Shown in pieces: positions 25,701 through 38,250 of a stretch of DNA of 55,680 nucleotides; within the stretch, counting starts at the first letter, position 1; each line of letters opens with the position of its first letter. The DNA lies in NCBI GenBank assembly GCA_013365325.1, contig JABVXV010000379.1:1-55680 (forward strand), written 5' to 3'. The notes below the pieces were generated by a model, which saw nothing but the letters and a program-made list of their open reading frames with translations, was not told the DNA's origin and ran no database searches. The DNA is from Dipetalonema caudispina (lineage: Eukaryota; Nematoda; Chromadorea; Rhabditida; Onchocercidae). Both the position numbers and the translations under genes were made by a program.

Positions 25701-28700
25701 GATATTTTAAAATAAGATTTTCTCCTTTTAATATGAATGTTAAACTTTTATTTAAATAATAAGTTATTGTAAAAACTTGTGAGTAGTTTGGGATAGTTTA
25801 AAATTAAAGAACTAAATAAAATATGAATTTAGATTTAACTGTTTCTTATTTTTAAGCCTTTCTTTTATAATTGAAAAAAAAAGAAAAAGGAACATTGAAA
25901 TGAATTTTTTTTTAAATTACAGAGTTCATCATGTGGTTACAACAATGGTGAATGGAATAAGAATGGGAAAGATGGTGAAAAAGATGAAGATGAGGAAGAG
26001 AAGAATAATGTGGCCGTTTATCCGTGGATGACACGGGTTCATTCAGCTAGCGGTTAGTTAATGATAAATTTAATTTAAATTTAGAAATTTTTTGAAATTT
26101 AAACTGACACTAGAATGATAGTTGATGTAGCATAGTTCATCTTTTCGTGTGTAAATTGAATAGGGAGAAGATGGAAATTGCTGAAAAAATTAATTCGATC
26201 GAATTCATTTCATAACAATCATTTGAAATATAGGAAATGAAAAATTTACTAATAAAGTAAATTATTTTTAACATTTATTATATTAAGATTATATACCATT
26301 TATATAGGAAATGGTAGAAACCAATTTATTGATTATTTGTCAAAAATTAGACAAATAATCAGTAAATTGGTAAAACATTATCATACTGTAATAAGAAGTC
26401 AACAGCTGCACTAATTTGCTCATATCAAATAATCGTAATTAAAATATCAATACAATATGCTAATTTATATGAATAATTCACTATTAATATTTGATCACTC
26501 AAATATCATTGAAATTATAATATGATTTAGTTTTGAATGATTTTAAATAACAACGAATGATTTTTTTTTTTTTAAATAAAATAGCCAAAATTTAAAATTT
26601 AAAACTAATGCAAGCTAAATTTGAATCAGATTTAAAACAGTAATTCTGGAAATGACAAAATTATTTATTTTCAATTCATTTTCAAGTTCTATTATCTTTA
26701 CTTGTTATTACTATCTTTTTTATTTTCAACTGGAATGAAGTCTATTACCAATTTTCCTTTCCTTTTTTTTTTTTCTCTTAAATACTGCTTAATTAGATCA
26801 AGCGATTTAATCCATTCATATTCCGATATATCTTGACAATCTTATGAAAGTTATGAAGGATAAAATGAAGCTTACCATATCAAACTATTAGAATTTTTCA
26901 TCAAATCTGATAACTGATGGAAAGCTTAGGACGGAAAAAAAATTCTTCAATGCAAAATTGATACAAAGGAATTTCTCTTTTTTTGTTTTTTTTTTCAAAG
27001 AATTTTATTTTTTAAATGTTATTCACATATGTCACATTTTCTCCTCTTTCTTTTTTATTCAGAATTTGTCTAAAAATTACTAAAAATAAACATATTTTTG
27101 ATTCACATTGCCACATCGGTGAAAAAATTATTTATTATGCAAATTTTTATCAGCTCTTTTTCTTTTTTCTTTTTTTTTTTTTTTTTTTTTCAATTGACTG
27201 ACAATATTTGGTAATGGAATATGCTTGAAAATTGATTAAAAACGGGTTGATAGATATTAGAGGCTTAGCATTTGATGCTTTCTCATCATCTCTTTCAATG
27301 CAATTTTAAAAATGACCAAAAAATGGTTGAAATAAAAAAGAGGAATGGATCATTTAACGCATGCCTAACAATCATTTATATTCATAAGAAGCTTAGGGAA
27401 ATAATTATAAAGCATAGGTCACGCACAATTTTGAATAATATTTACTTTTTGAACGATGTAAATTTCATGCTAAAATTTCCAGAAATTATTCATCCTATTA
27501 CGGGGATATTCGTTTTTCTTTTTCTTTCTTTTTTTTTTTTTTTTTTTTTTTTCTGTAATTATGATAAATTGATCCAGAAAAAAAGAAAACAGAACTTCAA
27601 TTACGATAAATTAAGAAATTTGAAACATTAAATTAAATGTTGATAATATAGAAAGATGAAATTAGCCAAGAAAATCTAATTAATTAATAAACAACAGATA
27701 AATGTATAAATTTTAATGTGCATAAATTGAAGAAAATGGCTGTCATCAAATTTTTTACTTATTTTCCATATTATTTATAACATAAAGTTGATTCAAATTT
27801 TGTTAGCTTCCAAAATTTTCTCGTACATTTGACCTTTCCTAATTAGTTTTTTTTTTCAACCTATTTAAAAATATTTTGTTTAGCAAACTTCCCACAGAAA
27901 TAAATGTATTTGATAAATAAATGAATCACATTGATATTCAATTTGGAAACTTAATTCGTTGTGAAGAATGAATCATGACCTTAGTGAATGATTTTAAATG
28001 AGTAATATTGAATTCTTGTTCTATGATATTTGCAATATATCCATGATACTATATCTAAGCATTATTACATCGTAATGTGATGCTATTTAAATGAAAAAAT
28101 TTCTAAAAGAAAGAGGAGTTTTTGATGAGAATACTGTTAAATTTTATGTCACTTGAATCATCATCAAGAATCTGACCAATGGACAGGTTTTTAACAACAG
28201 TAACTGTCATGATAAATTTATTTCAAATAGCCAATATTTGATCTGATATCCTGCAATTTTTGTTGCAAAAAATGATAGGATAATTTTAATTAATTTTACT
28301 TCATTAGGGTTCTAAATAATCTTTTGATATTAGAGTTAATATAACAGCTCTCCATTGGTAAATAAATGTTCAAAAATACCTAACTATTATTGTTACTGCA
28401 AACAATTGATTATTATGCAAATACTAGCATTTTTAGTTTAAATGATTAACTCAAAAAAGCATTTATCATTTTATAATATTAATTACCATTTCAATTATTC
28501 TATTCCTCATGAAATAATGTATTATTATACTAATTATTTGTTACTTTTTAATTAACCACTATTAATATATAGCATCTTAAAAAAAAAAAAAAAAAAAGGA
28601 AAGAAAAAAAAAAACGCAGGAAATGTTTAATTCTTACATGGCATTTTTTGGTATACGGTAATGGCGGTGACGTTCACAGATAATTACCCTCCGGCTGCAA

Positions 28701-28918
28701 CTTCGCTCAATTTTTTTTTTTTTTTCTTTTCTTGTCATCCTTCTTTTTTTTTTTTTTTTTCATTTTTTTTTTTTTCTCTCTGTTCAAATTTTGTGAAAAA
28801 TTATTTTCTGCATTTCCTCTGTTATAGCTGATAAACCGTCATTTTTCATGTTCAGTACAATTTTCTTAGATCATTCCGACACCAATACCTCAAACTTCTC
28901 TTCTTTTTTTTTTTCTTT

Positions 28919-28954
<36 letters not shown>

Positions 28955-31900
28955 CACTTTGTAAAGAGCTATATGATAAATTAGTTCTTTCATAGTCAAA
29001 GGTAACCACTTTCATGAAATGTTGATTATCGATAATTTTAAAATTTGCTGTTAAATTAATTTTTTTTTTTTTTTTTTTTTTGAAACATTAATATGATAAT
29101 TTCATCTAACATTTCTTAATATTAATTAGCTTCATTAGCATTGTCTTTCTTTTTTTTTTTTTTCCTACTTTTTCATTTTGTAAAATAGAAAAATTTCTTG
29201 TTGAAAAATTTTGATTACAACAAACATATCTTATTTCATATTTTTTTTAAAAAATTAATTTCAGTTTTTCTCTAACTTATATATCATCGTATCTATTGAT
29301 AAATAATAACACTATACTTTATCATTTCAAATATTCTTCCATGAATATAATCTAAAAATATCATTTAGCTTATTGGTTAAATAATGCTTACCTGATGGGC
29401 ATAAATGTCATATTTATAATAAATGATATATATTGATGTAATAATTTATTCCTTTAACATTTCCATTATTATCATTTTTCCAAATGCATTTTCTCTTGTT
29501 TCCTTAGACAACAATTCTATCCTGTAATTAATCATTACATTTTTAGCTTCCTCTAAGGTATACGATCATTGAGATCAATTCAAACATCTTTTCTTTCTCA
29601 TTTTCTATTTTCAATTTTTTTACAAGCAATAAATATATTGTCAATGTATTCGATCATTAAACAATGACATCCGTTTTACATGCCAAAAATTCATTATTGG
29701 TAGAGAAAATAGTTGTAGTTAATTTTGTAATTAATTTTAAATTCATTAGGCATATGTAAATTTATCCAATTTGATTGTAAAGTTTCATTTTATTTCAAAG
29801 TGTTTTAAAATTATGAATTATAATAGAATTTACAATAGCATTTTTTCCTTTTTTTTTTGATAATTATAATATTAAAAATTATAATACCAAAGAAAAAAAT
29901 GCATTTTTTTCAAGCTAAAATTTTGCCTTTGTTATAAATGATTAGCTTAATTTTATCAAGTTACAATTTTGTATACCACTAGAAATTTTTGATTAGTTTT
30001 TGCGGTAGTGAAATTGAAAAAGTTCATTTGAAAGGTTAAATTTAAACTTATTGAATGAAGCAATAAAACATACCAACAACAAGCTAATAAAATATTACTT
30101 TTTTTCCATCATAAATCAAAATAGATTATGATAAGTTGATTTTTTTTTTTTTTTTTTTGGTAGAAGAGAAAAGGGGGAAAATTGATTAAAATGCATAATT
30201 TTATTGTTCTAAAAACGATCAAACTAAATTTATTTTCCTACCTGAAAGAATAAAACTTTTATCAATCAATCATTTTTCTTTACAACAAAAATTACTGCTT
30301 AATTAAAACACAAAACTTTTATTATTATGATTGTAAATGAATGAAAATGAGAGGTTCATTAAGTTAATATGAGAATTAATTTAGTTTCTTTAAAGTTTAA
30401 ATTTGTATATGTCAACATTGATTATAACGGTTGGAGAGTTTAGTTAAATTGAAATATGTTGCTTTTTCAAATGTACCCCAAAATTATATATCGAAAAGTT
30501 GCATCACTCTGATATAAATTTTAGAGATAATATTTATAATATATGCAAAAAAACTTTCTTCACTTTTTTTTTTTCGTTTTTCCTAAATGATTCATAGAAA
30601 CAAAACAAAAAAAAAAAAAAAAAAAAAATTGATCAAGTGATTGGTGGAAGAAATTATTGCCCTCGACGGGTAATTTTTCTTGTGATCAGAAAATGATAAC
30701 ATTAACACATCATCTATTTACATAAATTCTTTTGAAACAATGCTAAGATACATCAAAGTTTAACATTGAAGTTTTTCTGCAAAATGCAAATAAATGATTG
30801 GAATGAATAATTTGTACACTTAGTAATATTAATCGTATTTCTTCTGGTATAAATTTTATAATACTATAGGTTGAAATAAATTTGCATAAATGATTAAGCT
30901 TAGTGTATTTACATCTCTGTTTATGTCGCTTTATCTCTCTCTCTGTTTGTGTGTGTGTATGTGTGTGTATGTGTGTGCACACACATTTCGATGATTAATA
31001 TGATCGGTTAAGGCACACCACATTCACACACTACAGTATATCATTAATTATAATAGAAAGAGGGTTTATCCTTGCTATTGATGGCGACAGGCGTCGGCTG
31101 TGTCGGTTGATGCTGTTGAGGATGGCAATGGCTTAGATCTGCGATATATACCAGATGGATAGCAAATAAATTGCTTGTACCCTTCAAACTGTAGAAAATG
31201 TTATTTTTCAAATGCAGAAATATACATCTGTTGCACATATTTCAAATAAATATGCAAATTTCTTTTAACTTCATTTCGTAGATTTGAAACTGAATCATTA
31301 TTTGAAATATTACATGTTGTAACCGCAAAATAAATCAATTTTAACTATATGTGCTTCGAGAAAAAAAAAAAAGAATGCATAAGATTAACTGATTAGAAAG
31401 CAAAAAAAAAAAAAAAAAGGTATGATTCGTTGTAAATTTCAAATTTAACTCAAATTTTTCGAATTGAAAATAAATGTATAAATATCTCATCTAGTTTACT
31501 TTCACAGCAATTAATAATATTTAATTTGTTAAACTTGGTATATAAGAGTTTTATATCTTTTGGAAATTTTATATTATTTCAACTTCACTTGTCTCCTCTG
31601 TTTTAAACCTTACGATCAGTCCAAATTTACTCTTAGCAACAAAAGGTAAACTCTTGAAACTATAGTTGAAACCATTAAAATTACTGATTAAGTTATAGCA
31701 AATATTAATAGTAGTATAATGATTTTAACTCTGTCCTCCTTTCGCAAAATCTTTCGATCTTTGATAAAAAAATTCAACTGATATGGCGCAGAATGATATG
31801 CTTTGTTTTTGGAACATTTACTATGCTGAATTTATGGAAATTTCAATTTTTTTTTTTTTTTTTTTTGATAATATTTAGGTGTTTCTTTACTAGTCATCCA

Positions 31901-32099
31901 TGAAATTTGACATCATGGTTCTTTTTTTTCGTTTCCAGTCCATTATTGATTTAACTAACAATCAGTTTTGAAAATTTTAGAGATCGATGTTTAGAGATCG
32001 ATGCCAGGGACTACTCATAATCATTGCTTCATTTGATGCTAGTGATTAGTACAGCTAATTACCACTATTATTCCATTATTATTATTATTATTATCATTA

Positions 32100-32197
<98 letters not shown>

Positions 32198-33255
32198 GTT
32201 ATTATTATTATTATCAATGTTATTATTATCGCTATTAATATTATTATCAGCGTATTAAATGCATAGCAATACTGCATGAGTGAGAGAATAGTTTTGCAAG
32301 CTAATTATTTGAAAAGTTATCATTTGATTGATCTAGCAAACATTCTATGATGTGAATCAATCGATAAACCAATGATGTATTGATTGATCTGAAAAATGAC
32401 AAAAGATAAAAATTAGTGAATTGTAGAAATGAAACATAAGAAAAGTTAAATTCAGCAAGAAAACTTCTTATTCTCGTTTGAAACTTAACATTTTTTGCTA
32501 TTTATGAAAGATGATGAAGGATGATTGATTGAGGAGAGAGACAGAGAATTCACATATGAATAAACATATAGTAGTCGGTATTCCTTTGATTAATCTCTAG
32601 CAATTAATTACGGTATTGTATAAGCGTATTTTATCAACTGTTCAAAGACTTCTTCATCTAATAAATGTGTTCAATCAATAATGATGTACTTAATTTAAAA
32701 GGGATTTGAATAAATGTAACTAAGCTTAAATTTAAAAAATCAATATGTATTTCTTTTAAAAACAATTATATTCTCTATTAGATTATCGTTTACTTAAATA
32801 TTATTCTGCAAAAAAAAAAAAAAAGAAAACTAAATCATTATTAAATTTAAATAATTCCCAACTAGAATAGTTAATTAGAATTATATTTAGCAAAAATGTT
32901 TCCAACAAAAAAAAATATGAGTCACATCGAGAAACGGTAAGTACATCATTTATCAAGAATGATAATGTAAGTAATGTTAGATCAAATAGAGTAAAATGTT
33001 ATGATTCAACATTTTCAACCTATGATAACATACATATATTTTTGTTTAGCATTATGTTGACACTGCAAATTGTTACAAACATTAGACAAGTTTATTTTGA
33101 TTGATTAACTTGATAGTAATACAGCAAGTTTAAATTAAATTTTAAACCAATCCATATTGATTGAATTAGTTGAAATGTTTGTAAAGATGTATAGATGTAT
33201 GTATGTATGTGTATCATTTATATAATGTGTATGTATGTATGTATGTGTATGTGTG

Positions 33256-33286
<31 letters not shown>

Positions 33287-36200
33287 TCAATATTTAAGTT
33301 ATTGAAATGGATCGAATTTGAATCGGATCAGAATTGATAAGAAAAGCAAATTTTAGTTTTGGCATCCAAGGAGAGCAACTGTTGAGCGAGCGCAAATCAA
33401 CCGGCACTTTCAGAGGAGAGTTGCCGACAAAGGGAACTAACCAAACTTTTTAACTGACATTTTGAACACATACAAACATACACAGACATACATTTAACAT
33501 ATACAGACATACACAGACATACATACTTGCATCCTTTTAACTTTCATGATCTAACTTTTTTTTTGTTGCTTCAAATTTTTAAAAATGTACAAATTTTTTC
33601 TTTTTTTTTTTTTTTTTTTTGCATTCAAAAATTTGAAAAATGAAAAAATTTTAAGTTAAAAATTTTTTGCTATTACTATCGAAATTGTAGGAAGTTAACA
33701 AAATCATCGATTATTTCAGAACATTATAACATACAGATCTTTAGATCTCTTAAAGTGTAAAATTGAAGTTGAAAATACTCGAAGTTTTTCAATGGTACGA
33801 GCAATGTGTGTTCTTTCGGATTTAAATAATTAAAAATAGTTGGCCAGTTGAATGGATGCCAACGTATTCACACTATTGGTCTTCGAAAAAAAAAAAAAAA
33901 AATCTAACACACACATTGTTTAGAAAAAGGCAGTTGAAGAAAACAAAAAAAAAAAAAAAAAAAAAAAGAAAGAAAAAAAAATGAAATTCTGAATGCAAAT
34001 TGAAATGTTTGATTTGCACTCACAATGAGCTAAACTGATACCAACAAGCTAAATTTGTTTGTTTCAAAAATGTTGACAAATTATTGAACTAAATTTCGAA
34101 GCAATGTTCAAATTGATTTTGAAATATACTCGTATGGTTACTTTTAAAAGAAAATAATGCATAAAATTAGATGATTTCGAATTTTTTTTTTCATAACAAA
34201 TTTAACAAGTTTATGAAAAAGGATATTGTTTGTTTGATAGGATATTTTGCATAGAATATGATGTAGAAAATATATCTCATTTTGATTGATCGATTGATTT
34301 GACTGTAATTTTGGTAACTTCGAAACTTAGTGAATTGTAACATTTTCTACCTTGATTATTTTGAACATGAATTCAATATGATAATGAGTTGAACATTCTT
34401 GAATCAATGGAAATTTCAAACATCAGAAATATTTCATCAAACTTTTGCTGTGTTTTTCAGCAGATTTCAAAATCTCATTGACTATAATATTTGTTAAAAA
34501 GGATAATTCGTTGAAGTGCAAAAGAAAAAAAGCAATGAAATATGATGACAGTCAATATATATTTTCACAAACATCATTCAAATGTCCAAATGTTATGGTC
34601 ATTTTTTTTTTTAAGTTTAGCGATCAAACGATCAGCAATCTGTTGAAAAGAGATACATTAAAAGTTACACATCAAAAATTAAAAGGTCAAAGATAAATTA
34701 AACTATGACAGTGTCCAATTTAAACTTTTTTATTGGGAGTACATAAACATACCCAAAAGTATTAATTACTTTCATTGCTAGTATTGTTGACCTTATGAAA
34801 TGAATATAGTGAATTCTCAAAAAATTATATCCATTTCAATTTATTTCGAATAGTATTTTGCATATTTTAAGTTACATGTAACAAAACAATAAGTAAACGT
34901 AAAAAGCGTCAAATTCTCTAGTTAGTACGTTAATTGATGAACAAGTACAAGCTGTACTTTAATAAATTTAAAACTATTTTGTAATTTTCAGTACTTTAAA
35001 ATGAATTTGGTGTAAATTCGATGTTAGTTTGGTGTGATTTGAAATCTTAAAAATCAAAAATTACCAAGAAGAAAGGTTTTTTTTTTTTTCTTGCAGCTAA
35101 CAAAAACGATGAACGATAACGAGTACCATTTTCGACGTAAACGAAAAATTTTCTTTTCCTTGTCGGGTTTAAATTGGAAGTCAATTTGTATCTATTTGAA
35201 AATTGACTCATCACATTGCAAAGTTTAAATTTTCAAAAAGAAAATTACATCGGCTTGTGTTTTTTGATGTTATAAAAAATAGGGAACACATTCTGTGTAT
35301 CTTTTTGATGTTTTACCACCCACTGGGTGTTACCCATCGAATCGAATTTGTTCTGCCTAGCGGAACAATCACTCCAATGCTTTCATTTACCCAGAAAATA
35401 GGCTTGAATAGGTTAAAACAAAATTGAAACTATTGAAAATGTTAAAAGAGTTATTTTATTTACTTTTAATTTTCCTTGCAAAATTACTGATTGATGATGA
35501 TACATCCTAGAAAATTTAACTTTTTTTTTTCCTATCGAATTCTTATTTTTCAGTTGTAGAAATAATTTATGAAAATAAGCACAAAAAAATGCTTTACAAT
35601 ATCGATGTGTAAGTCTTTTGAAGTATAGAAAAATTTCCAATTAATTCACAGCTTGCAGAATGTTTTTAAATAATGCAAAATTAATATGATGGATAAATTA
35701 TCAGAGATTTTTGTCAGTTGATAGTTTTGATTTATACATAATGTATGACAAATGTAGTGCATAAAATTATCAAAATCAGTAAATTTTGAACTACTAATTC
35801 GTAAGAATAACTGGTTATTGGGATAGGAAGAGGAGAAAATTCAAGAAATTGATAAATATTTGTTGCGAAGTCAGGCATAACACGATTTATGGCGTAAATT
35901 TGGCTCTGCTATAAATTTTAAGCTCGAGATCCGGAGTTTGAGGGAAGATAGAAGATTGGAAAGGAGGAAACTAATGATAGCCTGTGAACACTGGGTAATA
36001 AATTTGAATAGGGGAGCTTCTTCTCTTTCTAAGATCAACCATAAGATAAAATATTGTTTCTCTAGTGGCGGACAAACATATATCAGGATAAGAATCGGGG
36101 GAAAAATGAACGAAGGACGAGTGAATTAGATGGAAAAGCGGGGAAGAGGAAATGGAGGAAAAATGAGGAGGAGGTAAGTTGTGCTGTACAAAAAGAGTCA

Positions 36201-36602
36201 AATCATAATTTATTACCACGAAATTGAAGTGTGTGGAATGAAGGAGAAGATCAGAATTTGTGTAATGATTCCAAGCAATTGTTTGCGCTTCATGAATTAT
36301 TACTTCCATGATGAAAACCAATTTTTTTTTTTTTTCCTTCAAGTTTTCCATAACAAATATTTTATAAATTTTAACTATAAAATTTCACTCATAATATTTC
36401 ATTTCAAATTTCATATAAGCAACCGTTCAAAAGAAATAATCTTACTGCGTTATTTTTTTCTTTAAAGGATGATTTCTTTCTACTTGAAAATATTTTCAAT
36501 TTATAACAGAAGGAATACGATCTTTACATTTGAGCAAAATTATATTAAAAAGTATAGCAGTAAATAATTTTAATTATGGTAATAATAATGATAATAATAA
36601 CG

Positions 36603-36661
<59 letters not shown>

Positions 36662-36681
36662 TAATAATAATAATAATAATA

Positions 36682-36745
<64 letters not shown>

Positions 36746-38250
36746 TAAATATTAATAATATTGACGATATTAATGATATCAATAATATTAATAATATTGA
36801 TACAAATAGATATTCATAAAATAAAAATACATTTGGTTATGTCATAATAACTAATTTTGATTGAAAATATCAAAATTATTATCACTCCATACTTAAATTC
36901 ATGAAGTGAGAATTTATAAATCCATGACTGATCGTAAATTTTTATCATAGTTGAGGCACAGTTACTTCAAAAAAAATTTCTTTTTCCTGTTGATTTACAG
37001 AGAAATAAATGAAATTTTTTGAAATATAGGTTCAAATCGAGGTGAAAAACGCCAGCGAACAGCATATACTAGGAATCAAGTACTGGAATTGGAAAAAGAA
37101 TTTCATTTCAACAAGTATTTGACTCGAAAGAGGCGCATCGAAATAGCTCATTCGTTAATGCTAACCGAACGACAGGTTAGTTAAATCATCATCCTTTAAA
37201 CTGACCATTAATGCTCTTAATCTTCATTTCAATTTTTATTTAATTCAAAAAACAACAAATTATGTAGTTCAAGTTTTGAAAATTGTTTGTATATTAAGTT
37301 TGAAATTTGTTCGCATCGAACTACTACTTTATTCATTTCTGTAAATTAACATTTCTCTATCTGAGCCATTTGTGAATTTCAGTTAAGTGAAAACTGATCT
37401 GAAATTAATTTAAATTACTTGAATTCCATGAAAGTTAGCATTTCTTTTCTTTTGCAAATTTTTGCATATCGTTTTTGATTTACTAAGTAAAAATAATAAA
37501 CAAAATTTGGACAAACACTTCTAAAATATCATCTTAGCGCAGATGTCCGATTTTTTTATAATGTGGTAAAAATAAAAGCAATGTAAGGAGAAGATCGTGC
37601 AGAAGATTTCAAAATTCTTGATTTAGAAAATGCTTATAGTCAAGATTTTTTTCAAAAATACTTCCTTTACCCAAAATTTAACTTCAATACCCAGAAAGAT
37701 TGCTACGGGAACAAAACAAATGACTGTTACTTTATTTTTCCTCATAAATTTAGCTAAGTTTTAATTAAGAGTGCTAATGCATGAATGATATATGGATTAC
37801 ATAAAACTTTTTAGCCTAATTCTCGTCTGTTTTTTTGGCCTAATTTTAGTTTATCATTAAGCTCTCATACAATTTGAAATATTTTTTAATAAGAGATGTT
37901 TGAGAGAAAAAAAAAAACGAAAAAAAAGCTATTTAATAGTTGTAATTGAAAATTTATACTCATTTTTTTTTTTTTTTTTTATCAAAATGTTTATTCTCTT
38001 TCTTTTTCATTTAAGAAAAAATTTCAAAACTCAAATAATTTCGTTCTCATCCCATCTCTTTGTTTACCGTTTTCAAATATTTTTCTTATTTCAGGTCAAA
38101 ATTTGGTTTCAGAATCGTCGTATGAAGCATAAAAAGGAGAATAAGGATAAGCCAACGCCAACAGTACCATTTCCAGCTGGTGCACTTTCCTTTCATCATT
38201 TGGCCAGTTTCAATCCGCGTAATTTCCTTCTCACTAATAATTATACATGA
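22752..38250 (+). CDS. lin-39: LIN-39 Hox homeodomain transcription factor, 4 exons
   Basis: Coding exons: 22752-22943, 25923-26052, 37030-37175, 38095-38250 (207 aa); phases match at every junction. Exon 1 gives a Tyr/Gln/Pro/Ser-rich N-terminus ([17 protein letters not shown]...). Exon 2 has an acidic patch and then the PBX/CEH-20-binding hexapeptide YPWM (residues 97-100) in [12 protein letters not shown]. The homeodomain is residues 113-172, with the intron between positions 44 and 45 ([12 protein letters not shown]), W48, Q50, N51 and R53 all present, and [20 protein letters not shown] in helix 1. The tail [11 protein letters not shown] matches nematode LIN-39 as I remember it. Family knowledge: LIN-39 is the Dfd/Scr-group Hox protein that patterns the mid-body and vulval precursor cells and acts in the nucleus. 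It is shorter than C. elegans LIN-39 (about 250 aa). The exon 1 donor (CCG|GTTGGT) is weak; it was chosen because it alone keeps phase. An additional small exon cannot be excluded. Confidence 0.93.
22944..25922 (+). other. lin-39 intron 1
   Basis: A 3.0 kb AT-rich intron ending in TTAAATTACAG. I see no hairpin, exon-like patch or repeat beyond short A/T runs. Minus-strand short frames (for example about 24506-24760) are Phe/Ile/Lys-rich and show no family resemblance. Confidence 0.6.
26320..26371 (+). ncRNA. Intronic 22-bp hairpin, microRNA-like candidate
   Basis: The arm 26320-26341 (starts ACCAATTTATTG) pairs with 26350-26371 (ends CAGTAAATTGGT) over 22 bp. The only non-Watson-Crick position is a T:G wobble, and the loop is 8 bases (AAAAATTA). 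Outside it, AATG/CATT could add a short lower stem after an internal loop. Size and pairing resemble a pre-miRNA sitting in lin-39 intron 2 on the sense strand. Neither arm matches a microRNA family I know; a small inverted-repeat transposon remnant is the alternative. Confidence 0.35.
28639..28709. promoter_or_regulatory. GC-richer island in lin-39 intron 2
   Basis: About 70 bases with no homopolymer inside an extremely T-rich region. It contains TGACGTTCA (CRE-like), a TAATTA homeodomain-type core, and the inverted pair GGTAAT/ATTACC. It has no coding frame. It is a candidate intronic enhancer by composition only. Confidence 0.25.
30935..30986. repeat. (TC)n/(TG)n repeat ending in an 18-bp palindrome
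   Basis: CT and TG repeats end in the perfect palindrome ATGTGTGTGCACACACAT (30969-30986), where (TG)n turns into (CA)n. It can extrude as a small cruciform. Confidence 0.85.
31044..31160 (-). other. GC-richer patch, open on minus strand
   Basis: A GC-richer stretch inside lin-39 intron 2. On the minus strand, 31138 down to 31044 is open after a 3' splice-like ATATATCGCAG and reads as a Gln/Pro/His-rich peptide (contains [14 protein letters not shown]) ending in TAA. I see no partner exon and no family; it may simply be regulatory DNA. Confidence 0.2.
32075..32229. repeat. (ATT)n microsatellite in lin-39 intron 2
   Basis: About 155 bases of ATT repeat with rare C or G interruptions. Both strands stay open through it as poly-Ile, which is an artefact and not a protein. 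Confidence 0.97.
33187..33527. repeat. Inverted microsatellite pair flanking a GC-richer core
   Basis: The left flank (33187-33287) is GTAT/TG repeat; the right flank (33466-33527) is ACATAC/ACAGAC repeat, broadly its reverse complement. Between them, 33361-33445 is GC-richer and homopolymer-free, with GCAACT/AGTTGC able to pair. The whole could fold back on itself. No terminal duplication or transposase is seen. Confidence 0.55.
35280..35415. other. Higher-complexity patch with a small perfect hairpin
   Basis: A block in lin-39 intron 2 with few homopolymers, containing TTGTTCTGCCTAGCGGAACA (from 35349), a 9-bp stem (one U:G) with a CTA loop. A plus-strand frame across it is open but unrecognised. 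It may be a conserved noncoding element. Confidence 0.22.
35920..36180. other. Purine- and GC-richer island in lin-39 intron 2
   Basis: A stretch of about 260 bases, less AT-rich than its flanks and rich in GGA/GAGG words, about 0.9 kb upstream of the homeobox exon. Short frames exist on both strands but none resembles a known protein and none has paired splice sites joining lin-39 in phase. Candidate regulatory DNA. Confidence 0.25.
36580..36742. repeat. (AAT)n microsatellite in lin-39 intron 2
   Basis: About 160 bases of AAT repeat just upstream of the homeobox exon, followed by ATATTAAT-rich imperfect palindromes to about 36800. Confidence 0.96.
37176..38094 (+). other. lin-39 intron 3 (homeobox intron 44/45)
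   Basis: A 919-base intron between homeodomain residues 44 and 45, GTTAGT to TTATTTCAG. This is a frequently used homeobox intron position. It holds T-rich spacer with an 18-base T run at about 37962-37980; nothing else was seen. Confidence 0.85.

Larger units (their letters stand above)
26053..37029 (+). other. lin-39 intron 2 (11 kb)
   Basis: It separates the YPWM exon from the homeobox. It starts GTTAGT and ends AAATATAG. It holds many long T runs (27169-27190, 27531-27552, 28741-28760, 28920-28954, 29061-29081) and several elements listed separately: a 22-bp hairpin, GC-richer islands, two large ATT/AAT arrays and an inverted microsatellite pair. No nested gene is convincing. Long introns in Hox genes often hold enhancers; that reading is inference here. 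Confidence 0.7.

Noticed and set aside
32024..32277. Long open frames of poly-isoleucine on both strands
   Set aside because: They are translations of the (ATT)n microsatellite; no start context, splice sites or conserved residues.
36570..36782. Poly-Ile/Tyr frame on the minus strand
   Set aside because: Translation of the (AAT)n repeat.
37030..37045. GGTTCAAATC, a tRNA B-box-like word
   Set aside because: It is the start of the homeobox exon; no A box or cloverleaf surrounds it.
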